DNA from: an uncultured Eubacterium sp.
Lineage (GTDB): Bacteria; Bacillota; Clostridia; Peptostreptococcales; Anaerovoracaceae
Direction of reading: 5' to 3'
Assembly (NCBI GenBank): GCA_900551775.1
Contig: URXI01000009.1
Coordinates: 1-33,078 of the forward strand
Length of the DNA: 33,078 nt
The translations under genes were made by a program, and so were the position numbers. The notes under the pieces are model-generated. The model had not been told where the DNA came from, searched no databases, and saw only the letters and a program-made list of their open reading frames with translations. Shown here piece by piece: positions 18,201 through 25,767 of the stretch. Numbering within the stretch: position 1 is the stretch's first letter; each line of letters opens with the position of its first letter.

Positions 18201-20769
18201 AGGAATCAAAGAAGTCGCTGAATACTAGTCTGCGTGACAGTGTTTTCTTTATTTCCTGGTCTGAAGATTCAACAGTAAAAGAATCTGTTACCGTCTCACA
18301 TTTATCATGTGTGATGGTATAACTATAAGTTCCGCTCGGCAATTTGTAAGTTATACCATCCTCTTCGGCCTGCATTACAGTATTACCAGATTTTACTTCA
18401 ATAGTGGGTTTTCCTTCAACATCTTCTGGAATGCTGACCTCAAATCTCACCTTCTGCACGTCCTGTTGCTCCAGGGTTACCGTGTTTTCAACGTTTCTGT
18501 CGTTCACGGTAATCTTATCTGTCTTTGTATTATAACCGAATTTTGATGCAGTGTAAGTGTACGTTCCATTCTCCAAGGTATAAACATAGCGTCCCTCCGA
18601 CTTGGAGTCTGGTTCAATCACTGTTGTTTTGCCTTCTTCTGTCAGCTTGAAGTCCGCATCTGTTGGCGTTACTGCGAAAGAAGCGGTGCGCAATTCTTCC
18701 AGCTGGAAGTTTTTCAGCCATGCGCAGTCCGAACCATTTTTGGTGCTGGAATCTTTTACATAAGCTATAGTAATGGTGTCGCCGCCTTTAACTTTCTGCG
18801 TATAAGTCGTCCAGTCTATATCCCCACCTATCATTGATCCGTCATTGATTTCCAGCCCATCATACGAGGCTTCTGAACTAACTTTATAGTCAAATTTAAG
18901 GATTGATGACTTAATGTCTTCATTAAAGGTGATCGTTATTTTAACTTGAGACTTGTTTTGATCGTAACTGTTAGATTTTAAGGCATCCTCATCGTCTATA
19001 AATTCTTGTCCAGCTTCACCCTTCCAATCTTTAGAACTGTATTCAACCTTCGCTTTGCCTGCCAGTCCGTTAAACACTGTACTCGGAAAAGGTTTTTCTT
19101 TAATTGTTATATCATATGTTGTAGTTGTACCTTTATACGTAACCGTCAGTGTCTGCGATTCTGCCGACGCAGAGGAATCAAAGCCTGTTATCTCAAAACC
19201 CGATTCAATTTCTTTGGAACTTTTATCTGCGTAATTCACATTCAATGACAATTTCTTGTCCAGTTTATCGCCAACATAATATTCTGTTTTAACGGTTCCT
19301 TCCTCCACACTGATTGATTCTACCGGATTTAATCTTACGTTTTCTGTTGTGTCTCCATCTGTAAGGGTAACCTGACCTGTTACATCCTCACAGCCATCGG
19401 CAGAAACGATATAAGTATACGCCTTATTTTTCAGCAATTCGTATACCGTTGCTTCTGCAGAAGAGGTTACTACCTGGTCCCCATCCTTTACGACAATCGT
19501 ATAGGCCTCAGATCCCGTAACTTCAAAGGTTAAATTCCCCCATGAAGAGTTGTCTTTAGTAAGAACTGCGGATATATTATCTAACGTCGCCCCACTGTTG
19601 GCCTGGTCAGCTGTAACGGTTAAACTTCCCGTCTTTTCCATATAGCCCTCTTTTGTCACGTTATAACTATATTCACCCTCTGGCAAAGCAACTGTTCTTG
19701 TTGCACCCTTTTTTGAGGTATATATAACATTGTCCCCTGAAGTGACGGTCAATACCGCATCTTCTGGTGTGATGTCAAAGGCCGTTGTTGCAGTAGGAAT
19801 TTGCCAAGAAAGAACTGGATAGTCTCCCGTCTTTGACATGAATGCGCTGCCTAATGACGTTACAAAATCAGAGCTCTTCATTTCGTCTTCCGATTTACTT
19901 GTGACCTGACCTGTTATTTCTACAGGAAGATTATATCCTGCAATTGCGTTTGTGCAACTGTCCTCAAGGTAATAACAATTGTTTACTGTAGTGTTGCTTG
20001 TGGCCCAGCCTGCAATCGCGCCAAAATTACTTGTAGCGCTGCCGCCTACGGAACCCGAGCTGTAGCAATTGCTGATAGTTATTGTAACAGCATTCCCTAC
20101 AATTCCTGCACAATACGCACTACTTGCTCTGGTAGATGTTACAGAACCTTGATTATAACAATTTGTTATAGCCCCTGCGGCAGCGCTCCCAACAATTCCT
20201 CCCGTCCACCGGCCTGAAGAATTTTCATTCTCAATAGCTCCAGTATTGCCACAGGAGGTAATAGTTCCACCTGTCATTTTAGCCGCAATGCCACCAGCGT
20301 AATCACCATTCACGGTAACCGCTGCAGTATTAAGGCAGTTTTCAATGGTCCCGGAAGTTGTTCCTGCAATAGCACCTACCGTTGCAGTGCCATTTATGAT
20401 ACCTTTAGTAACTACATTTTTAATAGTACCATTTAAATTGCCCGCCAATCCTACACTTGTGCCTTTGAAGATAATTTTATGGTTTCCTCCATCAAATGTA
20501 CCATTATAAGCTGTTTCACTGCCTATCGGTACCCACGCAGAGTCAACCTCAATATCTGCTGTCAGAACTGCATTAGCGCTAGTGTCCCCCCCATTCACTT
20601 GGGCGGCAAAAGCTTTCAGTTCCGCTACAGTGTCAATCTCTATGGGTTCATTTACGCCATCATCCCCATATGCGATCATACTCATTCCTGGCATATAGGT
20701 AACAACCGTTACCATCACCAGGAGCATGACAGCGATTTGTTTTAACTTACTTCTTGATTTCCAATTCAA
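12262..20769 (-). CDS. 2835-residue giant secreted surface protein with DUF4430
   Basis: Start is a TTG at 20769, nine bases after AGGAGG; no in-frame ATG upstream has a ribosome site. A signal peptide covers about residues 1-36. Rough domain order: GLUG-type beta-helix (40-325), PEGA-like beta domains (326-480), Big-type domain (485-560), then three jelly-roll-like domains (565-690, 850-980, 1125-1266) alternating with PEGA-like domains that share TYTxxAFGY turns. A second GLUG beta-helix (1431-1720) follows, then Ig-like domains (1725-2380), DUF4430 (2390-2500, NSGWIYKVNG and YYLKDGDKIELYYTGDY), a pre-SLH-type domain (2510-2720) and one fibronectin-III-like module (2740-2835). No LPXTG, SLH or lipobox is present. 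The last ~450 residues are a close paralogue of the end of the 1529-residue protein. Sole gene behind riboswitch 5, under a promoter with a G10 spacer. A stalk presenting a corrinoid-binding domain, or an adhesin, are the main readings. Confidence 0.87.
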   Translation of the reverse strand: MNWKSRSKLKQIAVMLLVMVTVVTYMPGMSMIAYGDDGVNEPIEIDTVAELKAFAAQVNGGDTSANAVLTADIEVDSAWVPIGSETAYNGTFDGGNHKIIFKGTSVGLAGNLNGTIKNVVTKGIINGTATVGAIAGTTSGTIENCLNTAAVTVNGDYAGGIAAKMTGGTITSCGNTGAIENENSSGRWTGGIVGSAAAGAITNCYNQGSVTSTRASSAYCAGIVGNAVTITISNCYSSGSVGGSATSNFGAIAGWATSNTTVNNCYYLEDSCTNAIAGYNLPVEITGQVTSKSEDEMKSSDFVTSLGSAFMSKTGDYPVLSWQIPTATTAFDITPEDAVLTVTSGDNVIYTSKKGATRTVALPEGEYSYNVTKEGYMEKTGSLTVTADQANSGATLDNISAVLTKDNSSWGNLTFEVTGSEAYTIVVKDGDQVVTSSAEATVYELLKNKAYTYIVSADGCEDVTGQVTLTDGDTTENVRLNPVESISVEEGTVKTEYYVGDKLDKKLSLNVNYADKSSKEIESGFEITGFDSSASAESQTLTVTYKGTTTTYDITIKEKPFPSTVFNGLAGKAKVEYSSKDWKGEAGQEFIDDEDALKSNSYDQNKSQVKITITFNEDIKSSILKFDYKVSSEASYDGLEINDGSMIGGDIDWTTYTQKVKGGDTITIAYVKDSSTKNGSDCAWLKNFQLEELRTASFAVTPTDADFKLTEEGKTTVIEPDSKSEGRYVYTLENGTYTYTASKFGYNTKTDKITVNDRNVENTVTLEQQDVQKVRFEVSIPEDVEGKPTIEVKSGNTVMQAEEDGITYKLPSGTYSYTITHDKCETVTDSFTVESSDQEIKKTLSRRLVFSDFFDSFESKFSVKNDETYPFKAVTSDEGVKYLESGNKQYNSTESYITLEIKENVKLTFDYWTSVSNTYGTYGLKLYCNGELQNTFNGTSSAWKTHSINTKKGDIIKISYKNYYSSSDYVRLKGFQADTIYETSFSGQPDGTVITVKKGNTEIEPDGDKYYLENGDYTYSATAFGYVPVSDQAFTVDGEDSNVTVNMQKADSYAVNFNINKPGGIDAEPAIEIKSGDQIVDFTNGDSLPVGAYTYTITCEGCEPEKGLFTVSSKAETITVDMIKKLTFADFFADVADRVSAKDDNTYPFFATKDHDTSYLQSSNKRTNTTSAITLTFDKPTELTFDYMISELGSSFTGSDYGLIIKKNDQQVDRFEEVSQDWNSYKISADKGDIITLNYKCYVNGSDMNPGDENWIRLKGFEAKALTAVTFEVTPEQAAITVKKDGDIVNPTGEKYLLEKGNYTYSVEAFGYKDITDRPLNIGDEESKKETVSMEAVEQATVKFEVSASEINSYVIDVTNSYGDTMEAFKQEDGTYKLPVDEVYNYTISAENYVTKTESFTPDKDMTIPVTLEFAGDAWDGKTQTEPNKVGNVYQISNGAELAWFADQANNQEQSSINGKLTANINLNNKEWTGIGLFDKRYAGTFDGDGRTISGLKSSDGLFDSIDETGVVKNLSVSGFVSGNGNLGGIAGSSKGAIENCSFSGSIKNSSSYSTGGIVGRMEGGASVIKNCVNYAVIENTCVAFNSPLNTGGIAGYTYGVIENCYNTGSVTADTSKTTNRAIGGIVGTLYASGTLKNSYNTGKITGPGAGIGAVAGSVQGTVKNAYYLRGTAAKAFAEGTAVATEKNADDMKTGRFVLELNGTGNAFRQDSNLNSGYPVLSWQGGKEPELSDDYKTAMAAKAALRIKDRAGLALAPDAEEKYQFKEPQSLTLDSSVNGCSVAWSSSNPALVSNTGTITLPETAKEEVTLTATITKNRESVTKTFTLVLWSGDSQDLEKLNGIKDKLEQSSVFIQPLQAYNHTNIYQAMEQYLARAGYDVDTKDYSYDDGEGKISVEFVGAGTKSLPNNDEVNLESDGTIKYFTGAEGATKYAQYKGVTFKLKLGTQSVDVKVSVHIGWDEKVVEQKLDDAVNTITWDTIKGANENTATIGKENQADWWDTVTVDGEVSEDLILPTSIAGQPVSVKWSSPDTDAILVSENADGSYSAKLNRPRKGSEPVTFRLTALTTFNLFDDYTEDEFKNKGEDTLWMTGTRTFIINIAPLTEDPSEQMQKALEDKYEGLLRDFVDKKKPIDTNAVTSDIQMPTSQTLTDEGVMDRWDYQVKMESGNTDVLEFNGYHAEIYRPLPGQKEVKVPYTITIHKYKNDKDVYAKKTFYLTVKPLTEKELEDGAAFMKAALEESAYWEGIKGENTAKDEIRKNLNPFVEILQREDGSLNYVRGVINLTFGGIEVDDLPGYDPFLNDTWREFRTSKPKVIEYETLEVTQPEYNTQVKIDSVLTHSEFGKYWKKFKDTAKASQYQQFQQFYKQPVSTTVNVKGSTGTDNPNPPSEIKASVAIDGKGVKGFQNMPSYTVSGLDADTTTVWDVVKTAMSQNNYTYTGVGSYVASITDPSGATLSDTDSANSGWIYKVNGKLPDVYMGSYYLKDGDKIELYYTGDYTQDPDAGNWGEKEIETSQNVASTIKDGEASVSVSGSEIDKLIDEAKKNESTQIRLNVTGADKADKVTLELPKTSLSAIAEKTDAALNVATPVGNVTLDRKTMTEVVKAAEGATVKIILEKKAVTDEQKELLGESAAITEVTILSDGKEITTFGGNKLKLLLPVPNQLKDKTVAAAAIGDDGRLEKVSGKVVTINGKPYYQLETEHLSKFVIAEESKIDAAIKAQGSEETDAEKNARLKAGVAKTTLKAKSKAGKGYIKVTWTKSKGYKVDGYEVFRSKKKNSGYGTKAFFKTKKTSYKNTKSLKKGTRYYYKVRGYRTIAGDKVYTKWSSKAIRTAK

Positions 20770-21004
20770 TCGTTCTTTCCTCCTTTTTTCCTCGCACCGC
20801 AAAGAGCAAAAGAGATTTTGCTTGAAAAGAAGACTCATTTCCTATATAATTCTTCTAACAGCAAAACCCGCCTTCGTCGCTTTGACTGGTGCGTTTGTGT
20901 TGTTGCTGCCTGACACCCGCAAATTTCTCAGGTTTCCTGGTGTCGGGCTTTTTATGTCACCAAAAAGGTTACATTCTTTAACGTATGCTGCGATTCTTCC
21001 GCAT
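20770..21004 (-). other. Leader of the giant protein gene
   Basis: About 235 bases between the riboswitch 5 terminator and the TTG start, without a credible gene on either strand. The notable content is the plus-oriented hairpin at 20908-20953, listed separately, and the AAAAGGAGG ribosome site at about 20779-20787. Confidence 0.5.
20908..20953 (+). terminator. Plus-strand rho-independent terminator inside a minus-strand leader
   Basis: GCCTGACACC (20908-20917) pairs with GGTGTCGGGC (20939-20948) and is followed on the plus strand by TTTTT. No plus-strand gene ends here; everything nearby is minus-strand. It could end an antisense transcript over the giant gene's 5' end or be a leftover of a lost gene. 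Confidence 0.7.
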
Positions 21005-21034
21005 AAAAAAAACTGCAGCAAAAAATGCTACAGC
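21005..21034 (-). terminator. Riboswitch 5 expression-platform terminator
   Basis: Minus strand CTGTAGC-ATTTTTT-GCTGCAG (one G-T pair) followed by a run of T, preceded by the shared CAGTTAATACGGG sequence. Confidence 0.88.
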
Positions 21035-21084
21035 CCGTATTAACTGTTATTTTTTTCCCTACTGATACTCCGCCAGTGGAAACT

Positions 21085-21269
21085 AATTCTATGCAGGTCT
21101 CCTGACTCATGAATCATCATTCTGACCTTCCTTCCCAGGCAGCAAATAGTTTCTTTGCCCAGTGGATAGCATAAGCCCTGATCAGAACTCTCCATTTACA
21201 GTGGCGGGACCGTGCAGGATTCTCACCTGCTTCCCTCTTAGCTTCCCCTATCGGGAAGAACATAAAATC
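21085..21269 (-). promoter_or_regulatory. Cobalamin riboswitch 5
   Basis: Minus-strand aptamer with AGAGGGAAGCAGGTG, CGGTCCCGCCACTGTAA and GTCAGGAGACCTGCATAG. P1 arms are at about 21086-21093 and 21261-21268. The internal arm between core and 3' box is longer than in the other copies. It controls the 2835-residue protein gene. Confidence 0.96.
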
Positions 21270-21280
21270 TTGTATTTCCT

Positions 21281-21310
21281 ATTATAGCATTGACCCCCCC
21301 CCCAAGTCAA
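21281..21310 (-). promoter_or_regulatory. Promoter P5 with a ten-G spacer tract
   Basis: Minus strand TTGACT (21310-21305), then T, ten G (21303-21294), TCAATGC, then TATAAT (21286-21281). The spacer is 18 bases; loss of one G gives the optimal 17. A mononucleotide tract in this position is a classic slipped-strand phase-variation design. Confidence 0.85.
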
Positions 21311-21341
21311 TTTGGAATTTTGCAAAATGTTTATTTGACCT

Positions 21342-21372
21342 AAAAACTGCACCAGGTTACCCTAATGCAGTC
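21342..21372 (-). terminator. Terminator of the AAA/PD-(D/E)XK gene
   Basis: Minus strand CTGCA-TT-AGG-GTAA-CCT-GG-TGCAG followed by TTTTTAGG, 20 bases after the stop codon. Confidence 0.85.
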
Positions 21373-21392
21373 CATATTTTTCCAAGCACATT

Positions 21393-23084
21393 CTAAGTTC
21401 TTCCCACCACTTGGCATCCCTTCTTAAAAAAACAGATGCCATACTTCAGGATGGGGCGGTAGCCATCCGCCTCCAGAGGTGTACCGTAATTTTGTTCCTC
21501 AATTTGCGCCAGCGCCTGGCGGCACTTTTCTTCCATCTCATGAAAGCTCTGCGCAACCTTCAGCTCCAGTACCATGGCCCTTCCCATGAATTTCTTCTCC
21601 ATCAGGATGATATCAGGTCTGCCTGTGCCGCTCTCCCTGTTGGACAAAACTTCGTAATCCCCAGTACCCGACAGAAGCCCGGTAAGGAAGCCGTGATAAT
21701 AATTCTCTGCATAGTCAAAATAGCTGATGGTGTCCATCAACTGACGGGAAATAAAGTCTTCCGCCGCCCTGCAGTCACCTTCTTCCAGCGCCTTGATCAG
21801 CGGCCGCTTGTCGATCCCCCTCGCCTTACGGTCAAACCAGATCCTGATCGACTGTCTGTAGACATACTTGACCTCCCGGTTTGGAATGGACAGCTGCAAG
21901 TAGATATCCTCCCCATCCTTCCTCTGGCTGCCCACCTTCAAGTAGCCGGTGAAGAACAGGAAGTTCCACAGATTGTCCTGGCTTTCGTGGATGTCTGCGT
22001 AGGTGATTTCTTCGTGGATAGGCTTCTCTATCGTGCCGCCTTCCATGAGCACCTCCAGTTCCCTGCGCGTCTCTCCGTCCGCATCATCCACCAATTCACG
22101 GATGATGCCGTTGGATGAGGTGTTTGACCAGTATGCCCTGGTGGGGATCTCGTCGCCTGCAAGGACGCTGCTTACATATTTGACGATGCTCCACGGGTTA
22201 TATATCTCCGCGTTGCCAAAGCGGTACCCGTCATACCACTCTTTCAGTTCCCCATAGCTCCCACTGATGTCGTAATAGTCCAGCATAGCCTTGACATCTT
22301 CTTCCGTGAAGCCAAAGGCGTCTCCGTAGCTCCCACTGAGTATGGAGTGAATCTGCAGGTTGTTCAGCCCGGTGAAAATGCTTTCCCTGCTGATCCGCAG
22401 GCACCCTGTGATCATGCCGAACTCCAGGAACCGGTTGGTCTTCAGCGCAGACTCAAAGAGAGATCTGATGAAGGAGCTCATCTCATCATAAAACCCTTCG
22501 AGGTAGGCGTTCTCAAGAGAAACATCGTATTCGTCAATGAGGATGATGGCATTCTTTCCATGATAGCGGTACAGGCACTCGGAAAGAAACCGAATTGCGT
22601 CCAGGTACAGAGACTCCTCGTCCGCCCTTGCCATAATTAAGCTATAAATCTCTTTTTTATCAGCCGGTATCAGCTGCCCTTCCAGGATATATTGATGGCG
22701 TTCAAACTCCTCTGAAATTCTCTTTTTCAGTTCCTCATACGCCAGTTCATAGTTCTTCTGCTTTGCCAACTTCAGTGACAGGTTGATGACCGGGTACTGC
22801 CCGCAGTGCCGCATATATTCTTCCCCACAGCCCGAGATGGCAAGGCCGTCAAAGATATAGCTGTTGTCCGTTTTCTCCCCGTTCATGGTCCTCTCGTCCT
22901 CAAAAAACCTGCGCACCATGCTCAGGTTCAATGTCTTTCCAAAGCGGCGGGGCCGTGTCAGCAGAGTGACGCTGGCTGCTTCGTCCAAAAGTTCCCTGAT
23001 CATCAGAGTCTTGTCCACGTAGTATAAATTTCTGTCTATAAATGTCTTCAGATCTTCATGACCGATCGGCACTGCTTTCCTCAT
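21393..23084 (-). CDS. AAA-ATPase-like / PD-(D/E)XK nuclease family protein (DUF1703-type)
   Basis: 563 residues. The N-terminal AAA-ATPase-like domain (PF09820 type) starts AVPIGHEDLKTFID and contains YYVDKTLMIRELLD, the P-loop-like LLTRPRRFGKTLNLS and an IILIDEYDVSL Walker-B-like strand. The C-terminal part (PF08011 type) carries the nuclease-fold elements GTGRPDIILME ... MVLELKVA. The start at 23084 follows AAGGAGGGG by 6 bases. This family is multi-copy and patchily distributed in Clostridia and Bacteroidetes; its role is unknown, with nuclease or mobile-element-related functions suggested. No riboswitch precedes it and it interrupts the run of B12 units, so it is probably an unrelated accessory insertion with its own promoter and terminator. 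Confidence 0.9.
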   Translation of the reverse strand: MRKAVPIGHEDLKTFIDRNLYYVDKTLMIRELLDEAASVTLLTRPRRFGKTLNLSMVRRFFEDERTMNGEKTDNSYIFDGLAISGCGEEYMRHCGQYPVINLSLKLAKQKNYELAYEELKKRISEEFERHQYILEGQLIPADKKEIYSLIMARADEESLYLDAIRFLSECLYRYHGKNAIILIDEYDVSLENAYLEGFYDEMSSFIRSLFESALKTNRFLEFGMITGCLRISRESIFTGLNNLQIHSILSGSYGDAFGFTEEDVKAMLDYYDISGSYGELKEWYDGYRFGNAEIYNPWSIVKYVSSVLAGDEIPTRAYWSNTSSNGIIRELVDDADGETRRELEVLMEGGTIEKPIHEEITYADIHESQDNLWNFLFFTGYLKVGSQRKDGEDIYLQLSIPNREVKYVYRQSIRIWFDRKARGIDKRPLIKALEEGDCRAAEDFISRQLMDTISYFDYAENYYHGFLTGLLSGTGDYEVLSNRESGTGRPDIILMEKKFMGRAMVLELKVAQSFHEMEEKCRQALAQIEEQNYGTPLEADGYRPILKYGICFFKKGCQVVGRT

Positions 23085-23144
23085 GTCGTCCCCTCCTTTT
23101 TTCACTATCTATAGTATACGTCAAATCCAGGAAAATCACAACAG

Positions 23145-23180
23145 AAAACGCCCTGCATTTCCTTGCGGGGCGCTTCCTGT
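23145..23180 (-). terminator. Terminator of the ECF operon
   Basis: Minus strand CGCCCCGC-AAGGAAAT-GCAGGGCG (one mismatch) followed by TTTTCTG, shortly after the stop codon of the S-component gene. Confidence 0.8.
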
Positions 23181-23200
23181 ATATGCAGTTATTTCATAAC

Positions 23201-24136
23201 TTATTTATATATCCCGTACTTAATTTTAATCCGCTCCAGCTTTCTGATGATACTATTGCCAAAAAGGAAGATACAGAGTGCCGCTGATCCTGCGTGAAAT
23301 GCATCATAAGGCGCGCCTGATATATATAAGATCCGCATACTTTCCAAACTGAGATTGTTTCCTCCCGGCACCCCAGCCGATGTCACCAAAGCGCAGATGT
23401 TCATAATACCGCCATAGATGATAAACGTCGTAAAAAATGTAAAAACCGCTAATGTGATACCGTCCACCGGCAGTCTCTTTCTCTGCAGCAGCATTCCGGC
23501 AAGCAATCCCAATGCCCCAAAGACATAGAGCCGCCAACCAAAAAAGGTATCATCTCTGCCCGGCCAAAGCTGATAACTGATATAGGCGATAACCAGACCG
23601 AACAAAATACAGATGACCGGACCCATAATCATTTTGAAATTCCTCGATTTCAGTTGATCCAAATCCACTTTGTTAAAGGCTAGTCCTGCCAGGAACCCTA
23701 AAATTCCCCAGCAAAACATCTGCCATGGAGTCCATGGACCCTGACCCATATAGAAGTTACAGACAAATCGAGAGATCGCTCCTATCAAAAAACCCGCTTC
23801 CGGCCCCAAGGAAATTCCCGAGATGATGATCATAGCCGTTCCTATCTGAATAGGAAGCGTGATATGAAAGAAGATGTGCACACAGACAGTGAGGGCAGAC
23901 ATCATGGCGATCAGTACGATTTCCCGTGCCTTCGGTTTTCTATTTTCAAAGACCATAAAAAAGGGCATCATTGTATAAATGAGAATTAACACACTGATAA
24001 TCATATACCTGTTCTGTCCGAACTGAATACCGATCAAAATCGTCACAGGCATCGCCAAAAAAATCAGGAGAGCGGACAGAAGCGTTCTTTTTTTGTGTGA
24101 CGCTTCATATTGTGTTAAATCATAGCTTTTAGCCAT
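23201..24136 (-). CDS. ECF transporter S component, probably for cobalamin
   Basis: 311 residues, highly hydrophobic, with about eight or more membrane segments. The central part (about 72-155) has the S-component pattern: AREIVLIAMMSALTV start, a PIQIGTAMIIISGISLGPEAGFLIGAISRF helix pair, then QGPWTPWQM and a GILGFLAG helix. It is longer than typical ~190-residue S components, with two extra N-terminal helices and a C-terminal extension, as in the large S components of dedicated B12 ECF systems. The start follows GAGGAGG and overlaps the ATPase gene by 22 bases. Last gene of the riboswitch 6 operon; with the T and A subunits it makes a complete importer. Cobalamin specificity is inferred from the riboswitch, a cobinamide or other corrinoid being equally possible. 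Confidence 0.88.
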   Translation of the reverse strand: MAKSYDLTQYEASHKKRTLLSALLIFLAMPVTILIGIQFGQNRYMIISVLILIYTMMPFFMVFENRKPKAREIVLIAMMSALTVCVHIFFHITLPIQIGTAMIIISGISLGPEAGFLIGAISRFVCNFYMGQGPWTPWQMFCWGILGFLAGLAFNKVDLDQLKSRNFKMIMGPVICILFGLVIAYISYQLWPGRDDTFFGWRLYVFGALGLLAGMLLQRKRLPVDGITLAVFTFFTTFIIYGGIMNICALVTSAGVPGGNNLSLESMRILYISGAPYDAFHAGSAALCIFLFGNSIIRKLERIKIKYGIYK

Positions 24137-25767
24137 GTCGACACCTCCTCGCTAGTGATAGCGTCTCTCTTCCATTCCCTGATAATTTTGTTCGCCGTCG
24201 TCGTGTAGAAACTGTTGCCAGAGAAGAATTCCTTTGGCTTTCCCACCGAGACAATATCTCCATCAAAGAACATGGCGCACCGGTCAGCATATTCCGCACA
24301 AAACTCGATATCGTGGGATACCATGAAAATCGTTACACCGCCCTCCACCAGCTTACGTAATATCTGCGCCAATGTACGTTTAAAAAACGGATCTAAGCCC
24401 TTAGTCGGCTCATCCAGAAGCAAAATTTTCGGTTTCAGCAGAAGGATTTTCCCCAGCGCCAGCCTCTGCTGCTCTCCCCCGCTGAGGTCGTAGGGGTTGG
24501 CCTTCCGCAGATGCCCGATCTCCATCAAAGCGAGCATGCCATCGACCTGCTCGATCTTCTCCCTGTCAGATTGCTTTACATAGTAAAGCGCTTCCAGCAA
24601 CTCTTCCTCTACTGTGATTTCTGTGAACAGGGCCTGTGGATTCTGCGGCAGCATAGAAAGTCTTGTTCGATCCACCTTCAACGATCCGCGCTGTGGTTTC
24701 AGGATACCTGATATGACTTTCATCGTCGTGCTCTTCCCGACTCCGTTCCCGCCAAGAAGACAGTACCATTGATTTTCTTCCACAGTTAAATTCAAACCGC
24801 GCAGCACGTCTCCACTCTCTCTATTATACTTAAACCATACATCTTTTATGGAAATTACTGCATTCCCAGCCTCATCGGCTTTAAGTGATTCACGATCACC
24901 AGGCATCGTACTTTCTGCTGTTTTTCCTGATAGCATCTCTTCCAGCCTGAGCCTGCCTTCTCTGATTGTCAAAGGACTTTTCGAGGCGGGACAGACATCC
25001 GAAAAAATGCGCATCACCGATGGCAATCCGTAAAACATCGGATGTCTGTTTTGTTCCCCGTCTCCAGCGAGGAATTCGCCAATTTGCTCAGGGCTTTCAA
25101 AAGCAATCACCTTGCCTTGATCCATGACCATGACTTTGTCTGCCATGGGAAAAATTTCTTCCAATCGATGTTCTGAAATGATCACTGTGGTGCCCAGATC
25201 ACGGTTTATCTTGTAAACAGTCCTCAAAAACTCGGAGGCTGCGATTGGATCCAATTGCGATGTCGGCTCGTCCAAGATTAACAGCTTTGGCTGCATCGCC
25301 ATAATTGATGCCAGGTTCAAAAGCTGTTTTTGACCGCCTGACAGTTCATTTACATTCTTACGAAACCATCCCTGAATATCAAAATAACTTGCCATCTCCG
25401 CGACCCGTCTCTTGATCGCCGCATTAGAAAGTCCCAGGCTTTCCAGTCCAAAGGCAAGTTCATGCCATACCTTATCCGTCACGATCTGATTATCAGGATT
25501 CTGCTGTACAAAACCGATCTCGCTGACACTTCGCCGATCCTCCAGTTCCGATACCTCCTCACCACGATACAACACCTGCCCCGAAAGTTTGCCATAGGGA
25601 ATCAAGTTTTTTTTCAGTTGTTTCAGCAAAGTGCTTTTCCCACAGCCCGATTTTCCGCATAAAACGATAAATTCACTGGAATCTATAGAAAAACTCACAT
25701 CCTCCAGGGCATTTCTATCTGCCAGCGGGTATGAAAACGTTACATTTTCAAGTCTAATTGTCTCCAT
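24115..25767 (-). CDS. Fused ECF transporter ATPase (EcfA-EcfA')
   Basis: 550 residues containing two complete ABC ATPase domains in one chain. Domain 1: Walker A GKSGCGKST (38-46), signature LSGGQKQ and Walker B LLILDEPTSQLD (about 161-172). Domain 2: Walker A GGNGVGKST (about 337-345), signature LSGGEQQR (about 424-431) and Walker B ILLLDEPTKGLD (about 444-455). Most ECF systems use two separate ATPases; the fusion is typical of dedicated (group I) modules. It powers import by the adjacent EcfT and S component on the cytoplasmic face. GGAGAAATTAG precedes the ATG inside the end of the EcfT gene, giving a 28-base overlap and likely coupled translation. Confidence 0.95.
   Translation of the reverse strand: METIRLENVTFSYPLADRNALEDVSFSIDSSEFIVLCGKSGCGKSTLLKQLKKNLIPYGKLSGQVLYRGEEVSELEDRRSVSEIGFVQQNPDNQIVTDKVWHELAFGLESLGLSNAAIKRRVAEMASYFDIQGWFRKNVNELSGGQKQLLNLASIMAMQPKLLILDEPTSQLDPIAASEFLRTVYKINRDLGTTVIISEHRLEEIFPMADKVMVMDQGKVIAFESPEQIGEFLAGDGEQNRHPMFYGLPSVMRIFSDVCPASKSPLTIREGRLRLEEMLSGKTAESTMPGDRESLKADEAGNAVISIKDVWFKYNRESGDVLRGLNLTVEENQWYCLLGGNGVGKSTTMKVISGILKPQRGSLKVDRTRLSMLPQNPQALFTEITVEEELLEALYYVKQSDREKIEQVDGMLALMEIGHLRKANPYDLSGGEQQRLALGKILLLKPKILLLDEPTKGLDPFFKRTLAQILRKLVEGGVTIFMVSHDIEFCAEYADRCAMFFDGDIVSVGKPKEFFSGNSFYTTTANKIIREWKRDAITSEEVSTWLKAMI

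Noticed and set aside
12262..20769. LPXTG or SLH anchor in the giant proteins
   Set aside because: Neither motif is present; the C-terminus is a fibronectin-III-like module without a hydrophobic tail.
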